Source: Actinoplanes oblitus
Lineage (GTDB): Bacteria > Actinomycetota > Actinomycetes > Mycobacteriales > Micromonosporaceae
Assembly (NCBI RefSeq): GCF_030252345.1
Contig: NZ_CP126980.1
Span: 1-64,000, forward strand
Reading direction: 5' to 3'
DNA length: 64,000 bases
Part shown: positions 53,484 to 61,403 of the stretch, piece after piece
Position numbering within the stretch: the stretch's first letter is position 1
How the letters are laid out: every line of letters starts with the position of its first letter
Position numbers and translations under genes: made by a program
The notes under the pieces: model-generated
The model's database searches: none
What the model saw: only the letters and a program-made list of their open reading frames with translations
What the model was told of the DNA's origin: nothing

Positions 53484-54839
53484 ATGATCCGCCCGGGGGT
53501 CACGCTCGGTGGGCGCTACCGCTTGGAGGAGCGGATCGCCGGCGGCGGTATGGGTGATGTCTGGCGCGGCACTGACGACGTGCTGGGCCGGACCGTCGCC
53601 GTCAAGATCCTGCTGCCCGCGCTGCTCGACGAGCCCGGCTTCGCCGAGCGGTTCCGCGGCGAGGCGCGCACCATGGCGACGATCAACCACCCCGGTGTGG
53701 TCGACGTCTACGACTACGGCAGCGACCAGCAGATCGCCTTCCTGGTGATGGAGTACGTCGAGGGTGACGCGCTGTCCCGGACGCTGAGCCGGGTCGGCCG
53801 GCTCACGCCGGCCCGGACCATGGCGCTGGTCGCGCAGGCCGCCGACGCGTTGCAGGCCGCGCACGCCAACGGGATCGTGCACCGCGACGTGAAACCCGGC
53901 AACCTGCTGGTCCGGCCGAACGGCACGCTGGTGCTCACCGACTTCGGCATCGCCCGCTCCGCGCTGGTGGGGCAGCTGACGGTGGCCGGGGCGGTGCTCG
54001 GCACGGCGTCGTACATCTCGCCCGAACAGGCCGCCGGCGACGTGGCCACCGCCGCGTCCGACGTGTACGCCCTCGGCGTGGTCGCCTACCAGTGCCTCTC
54101 CGGGCACCGTCCGTTCGACGGGGCCACCCCGATCGAGATCGCCATGAAGCACGTCCGGGAGACGCCCCGCCCGCTGCCCGGCGACATCCCGCCCGCCGTT
54201 CGCGCCATCGTGGAGCGCGCGCTGGCCAAGGATCCGAACGCCCGCTGGCCCAGCGCCGCGGCGATGGCGGCGGTGGCCCGGCAGGCCGCGTCGTCGCTGA
54301 CCACCACGGCGCAGTCGCCGGTGAGCCAGCCGGTCCGGGCCACCCCGACCAGCCCGGCTCCGTCGCAGCAGGCACGCGCCTCGGTGCCGCGGCCGATCTC
54401 CGGCGCCCGGGGTGCCGCCTCGGTGCCGTCGGCCCCGCCGGTGTCCTCGGTGCCGCCGGTGCAGTCGTCGGCCCCGCCGGTCGCCACGCCGATGCCGCCG
54501 CACTACCGCCCGCCGTCCGGCCCGCCGATGAACAGCGGATATCCGCACCAGGCGCCGGCGGCCAAGCCGGAGGGTTCGTTCGGCCGTCAGGTGCTGATCG
54601 TGCTCGCCGTGGTTCTGGCTCTGCTGGTCCTGCTCTGTGCCGGAGTCATCTCGTTCCTGTATCGACATGGCACACCGAATGCCGCCGCCGAAATCGCGCT
54701 GGGTGATCAGAGCAGCTCGGCGGCTATTCTCCGCATGGGCGTGGCCGCCGACCGGGTGTCGGTGGCGTCGTACCGTCTTATGCGGGCCGACCCCCAGCTC
54801 GGCCCGATCCGACCGAACGAAGGACGACAGACGCTATGA
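53484..54839 (+). CDS. pknA: Ser/Thr protein kinase PknA
   Basis: This Hanks-type kinase acts in cell shape and division control. The 451-aa protein has GGGMGDVWRGTDD (Gly loop), VAVKIL (Lys), IVHRDVKPGNLLV near 131, LTDFGIARS near 152 and GTASYISPEQAAGD. A Pro/Ala/Ser-rich linker and one membrane helix (VLIVLAVVLALLVLLCAGVISFL, about 371-393) follow. The short extracytoplasmic tail carries no PASTA domains, as in other PknA. Its stop overlaps the pknB start by 4 bp. Confidence 0.95.
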   Translation: MIRPGVTLGGRYRLEERIAGGGMGDVWRGTDDVLGRTVAVKILLPALLDEPGFAERFRGEARTMATINHPGVVDVYDYGSDQQIAFLVMEYVEGDALSRTLSRVGRLTPARTMALVAQAADALQAAHANGIVHRDVKPGNLLVRPNGTLVLTDFGIARSALVGQLTVAGAVLGTASYISPEQAAGDVATAASDVYALGVVAYQCLSGHRPFDGATPIEIAMKHVRETPRPLPGDIPPAVRAIVERALAKDPNARWPSAAAMAAVARQAASSLTTTAQSPVSQPVRATPTSPAPSQQARASVPRPISGARGAASVPSAPPVSSVPPVQSSAPPVATPMPPHYRPPSGPPMNSGYPHQAPAAKPEGSFGRQVLIVLAVVLALLVLLCAGVISFLYRHGTPNAAAEIALGDQSSSAAILRMGVAADRVSVASYRLMRADPQLGPIRPNEGRQTL

Positions 54840-56626
54840 CGGCGCAGGCCCGACTGCTCGGTGGCAGGTACCAGGTCGGCGAGCTGCTCGGCTACGGCGG
54901 CATGGCAGAGGTGCACCGGGGGCGCGACCTCCGCCTTGGCCGGGACGTTGCGATCAAGATGCTCCGCACGGACCTGGCCCGGGACGCCACCTTCCAGGAG
55001 CGTTTCCGGCGCGAGGCACAGAACTCCGCGGCACTGAACCACCCTGCCATCGTGGCGGTCTACGACACCGGTGAGGAGACCTCGGCCGCCGGCGAGAGGC
55101 AACCCTTCATCGTCATGGAGTTCGTCAACGGACGGACTCTCAAGGAGGTCCTGGCGCAGGAGCAGCGGCTCCAGCCACGCCGGGCACTCGAGATCATCGC
55201 CGACATCTGCGCCGCGCTGGAGTTCAGCCACCGGCACGGGATCATCCACCGGGACATCAAGCCCGGCAACGTGATGATCACGCAGAACGGCCAGGTCAAG
55301 GTCATGGACTTCGGTATCGCCCGGGCCCTGGCCAGCGGCGCCACCACGATGACACAGACCAGCGCGGTGATCGGCACGGCGCAGTACCTCTCCCCCGAGC
55401 AGGCCCGCGGCGAGTCCGTCGACGCCCGTTCCGATGTGTACGCGGCCGGCTGTGTCCTCTTCGAGCTGCTGGTCGGGCACCCGCCGTTCGTCGGTGACAG
55501 CCCGGTCAGCGTGGCCTACCAGCACGTCCGCGAGGACCCGAAAGCGCCGAGCTCGATCGTCCGCGACGTCCCGCCGGACCTCGACGCCATCGTGCTCAAG
55601 GCGCTCGCCAAGAACCCGCTGAACCGCTATCAGAGTGCCCAGGAGATGCGCGCCGACGCGCTGCGCGCGGTCTCCGGCCGTCCGGTGATGGCCACCCCGG
55701 TGATGAGCCAGGCCGAGACCGTCGCGATGAACAACGGCCCGCACCAGTGGCAGCCGCAGGGCGCCACCACCATCCAGCGGCCGGTGGCGACCACCATGGG
55801 CGGCGGCGGCCGGCCGCAGAGCGACAACAAGCAGTCCTGGGTGTGGGCGGCACTGGCCGGTCTGGGTGTGCTGGTGGTGATCGTGCTGGGTGTGGCGCTG
55901 GCGTTGAACAAGAACAACGACAGCGGCAACAACAACCAGCCGAAGACGGCGGCGATGCCGGATCTGAAGGGCCAGAAGGAGAAAGACGCCCGCAACGCCT
56001 TGATCACCGCCGGGTTCAACAACATCGCTGAGCCGAAGACCGAGCAGAAGAAGGACTGCGACGGCACGGTGTCCCTGCAGAGCCCGGCTGCCAACACGGT
56101 GATCCCGGTCACCACCTCGGTCGGCTTCACCATCTGCAACGCGCCGGACAAGGTGACCGTGCCGGACAACCTGGTCGGTAGCACCCAGGGGGCGGCGGAG
56201 GACGCCTTGAAGGAGCGAGGCCTGGAGCCGAAGATTCGAGAGGTCGACAGCGCCTCGCCGAAGGGCCAGGTCGTCAAGGTGGAGAGCGCCGGCGAGGAGG
56301 TCGAGCCGGGCACCACGATCGAGGTGCTGGTCTCGAACAACAACCTGGTCATCGTGCCGAACGTGGTCGGGAAGTCCGAGGACGTCGCCATCGAGCTGCT
56401 GCAGGCCGCCGGGCTGAACGTCAACCCGGTCGTCTATGTGCAGGGCGGCGGGGAGCCGGGCAAGGTCATCAAGCAGAGCAAGAAGCCGAAGAGCAAGGTC
56501 GACAGCGGCACGAACATCACGATCACCGTGGTGACGACGGAGCCGTCGGCCGACCCGAGTTCGTCGGTCTCACCGACCCCGACCGACACCACCGGCACCG
56601 GCGGTGGCGACGGGACGAACGAGTAA
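54836..56626 (+). CDS. pknB: Ser/Thr protein kinase PknB with three PASTA domains
   Basis: PknB senses peptidoglycan fragments and phosphorylates cell-wall and division proteins. The 596-aa protein has a complete kinase domain: GGMAEVHRGRD, VAIKML, IIHRDIKPGNVMI near 136, VMDFGIARA, and an activation loop with the TQTSAVIGTAQYLSPEQ threonines. The membrane helix is WVWAALAGLGVLVVIVLGVAL, about residues 335-355. Three PASTA repeats follow, beginning MPDLKGQ, VPDNLVG and VPNVVGK, one fewer than the four of mycobacterial PknB. A Ser/Thr-rich tail ends the protein. A strong terminator follows. Confidence 0.96.
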   Translation: MTAQARLLGGRYQVGELLGYGGMAEVHRGRDLRLGRDVAIKMLRTDLARDATFQERFRREAQNSAALNHPAIVAVYDTGEETSAAGERQPFIVMEFVNGRTLKEVLAQEQRLQPRRALEIIADICAALEFSHRHGIIHRDIKPGNVMITQNGQVKVMDFGIARALASGATTMTQTSAVIGTAQYLSPEQARGESVDARSDVYAAGCVLFELLVGHPPFVGDSPVSVAYQHVREDPKAPSSIVRDVPPDLDAIVLKALAKNPLNRYQSAQEMRADALRAVSGRPVMATPVMSQAETVAMNNGPHQWQPQGATTIQRPVATTMGGGGRPQSDNKQSWVWAALAGLGVLVVIVLGVALALNKNNDSGNNNQPKTAAMPDLKGQKEKDARNALITAGFNNIAEPKTEQKKDCDGTVSLQSPAANTVIPVTTSVGFTICNAPDKVTVPDNLVGSTQGAAEDALKERGLEPKIREVDSASPKGQVVKVESAGEEVEPGTTIEVLVSNNNLVIVPNVVGKSEDVAIELLQAAGLNVNPVVYVQGGGEPGKVIKQSKKPKSKVDSGTNITITVVTTEPSADPSSSVSPTPTDTTGTGGGDGTNE

Positions 56627-56641
56627 CCCGCGCCTCTGACG

Positions 56642-56677
56642 AAAGAAGCCGGCGACCGAAAGGTCGCCGGCTTCTTT
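56642..56677. terminator. Bidirectional terminator between pknB and trpG
   Basis: AAAGAAGCCGGCGACC (56642-56657) pairs perfectly with GGTCGCCGGCTTCTTT (56662-56677) around a GAAA tetraloop. The A-run on one side and T-run on the other let it work for both convergent operons. Confidence 0.93.
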
Positions 56678-56689
56678 GTCGGTAAGTGA

Positions 56690-57349
56690 TCAGGCGGTGG
56701 CGAAGGCGGACCGGCGCCGGTGCTCCACCTCGGCGGCCAGCTCCGGGGCGCGCTCCAGCGCGGCCGGCAGACCGCAGGAGGCCAGCCAGTTCGCCAGCAT
56801 GGTGTGGCCGCCCTCGGTGAGCACCGACTCCGGGTGGAACTGCACACCCTCGATCGGCAGCGTGCGGTGCCGCATCGCCATCACCACGCCGGACTCGGTA
56901 CGCCCGGTCACCTCGATCTCGTCCGGCAGCGTCTCCTCGAGCACGGCCAGCGAGTGGTACCGGGTGGCGGTGAACGGGTCGGGCAGGCCGGCCAGCACAC
57001 CCACGCCCTGGTGGTGGACCAGCGAGGTCTTGCCGTGCAGCAGCTCCGGGGCGCGGGTGACAGTGGCACCGAAGGCCGCACCGATCGCCTGATGGCCCAG
57101 GCAGACGCCGAAGAGCGGGAGTTTCCCGGCGTACTCGCGGATCACGTCGAGCATGATCCCGGCGCGGGTCGGCTCGCCGGGGCCGGGCGAGAGCAGGATG
57201 CCGTCCGCGCCGAGTGTGCCCGCCTCGGCGACGGTGATCTCGTCGTTGCGCCGTACCTCGCAGTCGGCGCCGAGCTGGCCGAGATATTGCACCAGGTTGA
57301 AGACGAACGAGTCGTAGTTGTCAATGACGAGGATGCGCACGTCAGTCAC
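56690..57349 (-). CDS. trpG: Anthranilate/aminodeoxychorismate synthase glutamine amidotransferase
   Basis: This class I amidotransferase supplies ammonia from glutamine to a chorismate-using partner, for tryptophan or folate. The 219-aa protein begins RILVIDNYDSFVFNLVQYLGQLG. It has LLSPGPGEPTRAG, the nucleophile elbow GVCLGHQAIGAAFG with Cys near 83, and the C-terminal His/Glu in VQFHPESVLTEGG. Sequence does not separate TrpG from PabA; the same neighbour is called TrpG (Rv0013) in mycobacteria. GTG 57349 overlaps the upstream stop; GTG 57340 is an alternative start. Confidence 0.92.
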   Translation of the reverse strand: MTDVRILVIDNYDSFVFNLVQYLGQLGADCEVRRNDEITVAEAGTLGADGILLSPGPGEPTRAGIMLDVIREYAGKLPLFGVCLGHQAIGAAFGATVTRAPELLHGKTSLVHHQGVGVLAGLPDPFTATRYHSLAVLEETLPDEIEVTGRTESGVVMAMRHRTLPIEGVQFHPESVLTEGGHTMLANWLASCGLPAALERAPELAAEVEHRRRSAFATA

Positions 57350-57644
57350 CTGCTAGGCCGCCGGGGTCCGGATGGTTGGAGGTCGTGCTGTACGGGATCG
57401 CGTCCGGCGCGGAGTCGTCCGGGTGCGGCGACGCACCGTTGGGCAGCGGCGAGTCCCGGTCGACCGAGTTCGGGTCGATCTGCGAGGTGTCGCCGACCTG
57501 CACGTCGTCGAAGGGCAGCAGCGGGGTCGCCCACGGGAAGACCACGTACCACAGGAGTGAGCCGACCGCGGCGAGCAGCACGATCGACATGGTCAGCTTG
57601 CTCCAGACAGCACCCGGGAGCTTGCGCCAGATCCAGGCGTACAT
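57342..57644 (-). CDS. Small membrane protein beside sortase
   Basis: The function is unknown. The 100-aa protein has a short basic start (MYAWIWRKLPGAVWSKL), one membrane helix (TMSIVLLAAVGSLLWYVVFPW) and a Pro/Asp/Ser-rich extracytoplasmic tail. It follows the sortase gene by 3 bp on the same strand and overlaps trpG, so it belongs to the operon. Its partner role with the sortase is inferred from position only. Confidence 0.8.
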   Translation of the reverse strand: MYAWIWRKLPGAVWSKLTMSIVLLAAVGSLLWYVVFPWATPLLPFDDVQVGDTSQIDPNSVDRDSPLPNGASPHPDDSAPDAIPYSTTSNHPDPGGLAGD

Positions 57645-57647
57645 CCG

Positions 57648-59978
57648 CTATGCCTTCGTCTTCATCTCGGCCGGCATGCCGGCGTCGGCCTTGGTCTGGT
57701 CCCGCGGCACCGTCTTCATCAGTTCCGCGTGCACGACCAGCCGCTGGTAGTTGTTGAACTTCGGGTTGCAGGTGGTCAGCGTGAGCAGCGCCTTGGTCGG
57801 GGTCTCGCCCGGCTTGTTGGGCACCGGGGCGACCACCTCGACCTGGTTGGGCGTGACGATCTGGTGGCCGGTGACCTGGTAGACGTACCAGCTCTCGCGG
57901 GTCTCCACGCCGATCACGTCGCCGGGCTTCAGCTCGTCCAGCCGCCAGAAGATCTTCTTGATCCGGTGGCCGGCCACCGAGAAGTTGCCGATCTGGCCGG
58001 GCTTGGCGGTCTCCGGGTAGTGGCCCGGGGCGTACTTGATGTCCTGCGGACGGACACCGTCGACGACCACCCACTCCTTGTCCAGCTTCGGGATGTAGAG
58101 GCGGCCAACCAGGGCCTCGCCCGGCGCGGCCGGACCCTGCACCTTGCTGGTCGGCGCGACGGTCGGATCGGCCCAGGCCTGGTCCAGCTCCTGAGCCAGG
58201 TGGTCCTGCTCGGCCTGCACCTCGGCGGAGTTGCCGAAGACCTCGTAGCCGGCGAACAGCAGCACGATCAGACCGAAAGTGATCATCAACTCGCCGGCCC
58301 CGCGGATGCCGGTGCGCAGCCGGGACGCGGTGGTCGGGCGGGTCAGCTCGGAGTAGACGCTCTTGTAGCCCTCGTCGGTCTGCTCCGGGCGCAGCTTGAC
58401 GACCTTCTCCCCGCGTTTCGGCGGTTCCGGCTCGGCGGTCTCGGCGGCGGGCTCGTCGAGGACCGGCGGGACGTCCTTGATCGAGGCGGCGCCGACCACG
58501 GCCTCCGGGCCGGCGGCCTCGCGGGCGGCCTGGGCCGCCTTGCCGGGCGGCAGGACGGTCAGCTTGCCGGGCAGCGGGGCGCCCGGCGTCAGGGTGGGCA
58601 GGACGCCGGTCGGCGCGTCGAGGGTCGGGATGACCCGGGTGGCCGAGACGATCGGGTTGGTGGCCGGATCGCTCGGCTCTAGCGGCTCGTTGCTGGCCCA
58701 CCGGGTGTTCTTCGAGCCCATCGGCGGACCGCTCGCAGCGGGCAGAGGACGCGTCGCGGCCCCGGAGGGCTCCCAGGATGCCGGAACGGCGGTTTCGGCC
58801 GTCTCCGGGGATTTCCGGGCCGTTTCCGGGGTGCTGGTGATCGGCTGGCCGGTGACCGGGGCGGTCGGGTGCGCCGCCCAGGCGGCGGCGGTCGGCACGC
58901 CCGCCGGTGACGCGGTGGCGGCGAGTGGCGGCGCGGCGGGGGACGCGGTGGCCGGGGAGGCCGGCGCGGCGGCGGTCTCGATGCGACCGGTCGCGTCCGG
59001 ATCCCAGGCGGGAGCGGCCGGGCTGGCCGGCGCCGCGGCGCGCCGCCCGGAGACCGGTGCGGTCTGCCGAGTCGGCTCGGCGGACCAGTCGGCCGGGGTG
59101 CTCGGCGCGGCGGCCTCCGCGGGCCAGCCGGCGGGGCTGCCCGGCGTGGCGGGAGCTGCGGTGCGACCGGCGGGGCTGCTCGGTGCGGCGGGATCCGGGG
59201 ACCAGCCGGCGGGACTGCCGGGCGGGCTGGACGGCGCGGACCAACCCGCGGGGCTGCCTGGCGTGGCGGCGGCCGCGGACCAGCCGGGCGCGGCCGGGGC
59301 GGGGCTCTGCGGGCGGGTCGGCTGGGTGCTCCAGACCGGTCCGCCGGCCGGCGTCACGGCGGGCTCGCCCGCTCGCGCGGGCCGGTCGGCGGCACGCCCG
59401 GGCAGGTCAGCCGCGGGCACGGGCACGTCGGTGACGCGCGGGAGCGGCTCGGTGGCACGGGCGGCGGTCCGGTCGCTGGCCGGGAACTGCTGGGTGTCGC
59501 CGACGGGCGCCGGGGACGCTTCGGTGCGTACCGAAAGCGGGTTTGGCTCCTCGTCGGGAGCGGGGGCGAAGAAATCGAAACTCTCCGGCGCGGCCGGGGC
59601 CGACGGCATCGCCCGGCGGCGGGCCGCCGCGGCGGCCGCGCTGACCTCGTCGAGACCATTTTCGGTACGGGCGGAGTCCCGGGCAGCGCGAATCCGCCGC
59701 TGCGCGCTCTCGTCCGCCGCGAGGATCGCGGTGTCCGGGGCGTCCGGCTGAGCGGGGCTCGGCGGCGCCTCGGGAAGGCGGGGGGAACGGGCCGGCGCGG
59801 CCGGGCTCACGTTGGCGCCGAGTCCCACCGGTGGGGTCAGCGGGCCACCGGGCACCCCGTCCGGCGACGCGTCGCTGAGCCGCGGGATGTACGCGGTCTG
59901 GGCCTCGGAGTCGGGAGCGCGGTGCCGTCCCCGGCCGGCCGGGCTGCTCCCCGGGTAGTCCGCGGGCGTGCTCGTCAC
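57648..59978 (-). CDS. Class E-type sortase with very long N-terminal region
   Basis: Sortases join secreted proteins to the cell wall by transpeptidation. In this 776-aa protein the catalytic domain is the last 200 residues: [19 protein letters not shown], His in [11 protein letters not shown] near 668, Cys in [13 protein letters not shown] near 735 and Arg in [10 protein letters not shown] near 745. One membrane helix ([17 protein letters not shown] near 563) precedes it. About 550 cytoplasmic residues come first, Pro/Ala/Ser-rich with repeats such as GSPAGW. GTG 59978 overlaps the upstream DUF881 stop. The motif spacing fits class E. Confidence 0.88.
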   Translation of the reverse strand: MTSTPADYPGSSPAGRGRHRAPDSEAQTAYIPRLSDASPDGVPGGPLTPPVGLGANVSPAAPARSPRLPEAPPSPAQPDAPDTAILAADESAQRRIRAARDSARTENGLDEVSAAAAAARRRAMPSAPAAPESFDFFAPAPDEEPNPLSVRTEASPAPVGDTQQFPASDRTAARATEPLPRVTDVPVPAADLPGRAADRPARAGEPAVTPAGGPVWSTQPTRPQSPAPAAPGWSAAAATPGSPAGWSAPSSPPGSPAGWSPDPAAPSSPAGRTAAPATPGSPAGWPAEAAAPSTPADWSAEPTRQTAPVSGRRAAAPASPAAPAWDPDATGRIETAAAPASPATASPAAPPLAATASPAGVPTAAAWAAHPTAPVTGQPITSTPETARKSPETAETAVPASWEPSGAATRPLPAASGPPMGSKNTRWASNEPLEPSDPATNPIVSATRVIPTLDAPTGVLPTLTPGAPLPGKLTVLPPGKAAQAAREAAGPEAVVGAASIKDVPPVLDEPAAETAEPEPPKRGEKVVKLRPEQTDEGYKSVYSELTRPTTASRLRTGIRGAGELMITFGLIVLLFAGYEVFGNSAEVQAEQDHLAQELDQAWADPTVAPTSKVQGPAAPGEALVGRLYIPKLDKEWVVVDGVRPQDIKYAPGHYPETAKPGQIGNFSVAGHRIKKIFWRLDELKPGDVIGVETRESWYVYQVTGHQIVTPNQVEVVAPVPNKPGETPTKALLTLTTCNPKFNNYQRLVVHAELMKTVPRDQTKADAGMPAEMKTKA

Positions 59979-60787
59979 TGGGCAGCCTGTGCGGATCGGA
60001 GGTCGGTCGACCCGTCGTACGCCGGCACTGTCACATCCTTTTCGTTTCTCTCCGCGTAGCCGAGCCCGAAATCGGTGACGGCCTCGCGGAACTGCCTGAC
60101 TCCTTCTGCGGACTCCAACGCACGATGCATCGCTGTGGGTTCGCCGATCGCTGTGATCTTGAATGGTGGCGAGAAAACCTGGTTGTGAAGGAGCAGCGTG
60201 TTGCCGACACAGCGTACCGCGCTCGTGCTGATCACGCGGACATCCATGATCGTCATGGCCTCGGCCCCGCCGGCCCACATCGCGTTCACCACCGCCTGGA
60301 CATCGCCCTGGTGAACGACCAGATCGTCGTTGTCGGGGGCGTTGTCACCGAAGTCGGATCCGCGTCGCGGTGAGTCGTTGAGGGTGACGGTGAGGCCGGG
60401 TCCGTGCAGGGCGGTGAAGCCGGCCGGCTCGCGGACCGCGTCGGCGTGCTCGCGGGCGTCTTTCACCGGCGTGTCCACCTCGGCGAGCCGGGCCGCCTCG
60501 GCGTCGACGCCGGCGCGCAGGGCGGCGGCCCGTTTCTCGCTGTCGGCCAGGCGGTCCCGCTTGTCGGCGATCAGCTGGGCCAGCTGTGGCCGCCGGTCGT
60601 CACGCAGTGCCGTCCCGTCCGCGGTGGTCGCGGACGTGGTGAAGAGCAGGCCCGCGGCCAGCGCGATCAGCGGAACTCCGACGGACCAGATGGTCCGCCG
60701 GCCACCCCGGCGCGGCCGCAGTCCACGAGCCGCGCGCCGCAGCGCCAGCTGCCAGGAGGCGCCCCCGCGCCCACCTTGAAAAGCCAC
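59975..60787 (-). CDS. DUF881 family protein
   Basis: DUF881 proteins are membrane-anchored and found near division genes (Rv0012-like); their function is unclear. The 270-aa product has a basic cytoplasmic start, one membrane helix ([21 protein letters not shown], about 33-53), a coiled-coil ([31 protein letters not shown]) and the DUF881 fold with [44 protein letters not shown] and [22 protein letters not shown] 60787 starts the frame. It heads a minus-strand operon with sortase and trpG, divergent from crgA. Confidence 0.9.
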   Translation of the reverse strand: MAFQGGRGGASWQLALRRAARGLRPRRGGRRTIWSVGVPLIALAAGLLFTTSATTADGTALRDDRRPQLAQLIADKRDRLADSEKRAAALRAGVDAEAARLAEVDTPVKDAREHADAVREPAGFTALHGPGLTVTLNDSPRRGSDFGDNAPDNDDLVVHQGDVQAVVNAMWAGGAEAMTIMDVRVISTSAVRCVGNTLLLHNQVFSPPFKITAIGEPTAMHRALESAEGVRQFREAVTDFGLGYAERNEKDVTVPAYDGSTDLRSAQAAQ

Positions 60788-60960
60788 CCGGCCTCCCGCG
60801 AGAAGTCGACGCCGGGTATTTTCTCGCCCCGGCGGGTGCCTGTCCGCACGCTGTCTTGATTACGCTAGCTGGCGAACAGTATTCGCCACGGGCAGCATTC
60901 GGAGTCCCCGGAGCCGCTCACCGGTGGTTGTTCACCACTTGTTGCCCTCAGGAGAGTTCC

Positions 60961-61224
60961 GTGCCCAAGTCGCAGGTTCGTAAGAAGAAGGTCTACACCC
61001 CGCCCGCGGACATCCGTCCCGCGGTTGCGGCGGCGTCCAAGAAACCGAGCCCGGTCTGGCTGCCCGCCACCGCGGTCACCCTCATCGTGGTCGGCATCGC
61101 CTGGCTGGTGATCTACTACCTGTCCTCGCAGCAGTACCCGGTGGCGAGCTGGCGGTACTGGAACCTGGCGGTCGGTTTCGGCTGCATGGTGGCCTCGCTG
61201 GGCATCCTCTCCCGCTGGCGCTGA
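60961..61224 (+). CDS. crgA: Cell division protein CrgA
   Basis: CrgA is a small membrane protein that coordinates FtsZ and late septal proteins in actinobacteria. The 87-aa product begins MPKSQVRKKKVYTPP, the conserved start. It has two membrane helices: VWLPATAVTLIVVGIAWLVIYYL and WNLAVGFGCMVASLGILS, the latter ending near the C-terminus. GTG 60961 has CAGGAGAG upstream. It is divergent from the DUF881 gene with a 173-bp gap, and a good terminator follows. Confidence 0.95.
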   Translation: MPKSQVRKKKVYTPPADIRPAVAAASKKPSPVWLPATAVTLIVVGIAWLVIYYLSSQQYPVASWRYWNLAVGFGCMVASLGILSRWR

Positions 61225-61270
61225 GCTGTCGCTCTCGCCGGCGCTGAGCCGTGTGAAATTCATCTAAACC

Positions 61271-61303
61271 AAGCGCACCCCCGCCTGGCGTGGGGTGCGC
61301 TTT
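61271..61303 (+). terminator. Terminator after crgA
   Basis: AAGCGCACCCC (61271-61281) pairs with GGGGTGCGCTT (61292-61302); TTT is at 61301-61303. Confidence 0.82.
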
Positions 61304-61324
61304 CGGCTGAGGGGCCGGAGGTCC

Positions 61325-61363
61325 TTGACCTGCGACCTGCACCGGCCTATTACTCATGGGTAA
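61325..61363 (+). promoter_or_regulatory. Promoter and palindromic operator upstream of the etfD-like gene
   Basis: TTGACC (61325-61330) is spaced 17 nt from TATTAC (61348-61353). The near-palindrome TTACTCATGGGTAA (61350-61363, 6 of 7 pairs) overlaps the -10, a good site for a repressor, perhaps of TetR type sensing fatty acids. Confidence 0.6.
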
Positions 61364-61403
61364 CATAGGCTGGCGCCCAGCCGACCGAGGAGGCACAACA
61401 CAC

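Noticed and set aside
57346..59244. 632-codon alternative minus-strand frame within the sortase gene.
   Set aside because: The sortase frame has all catalytic motifs; the alternative is a frame shadow rich in Arg, Gly and Pro.
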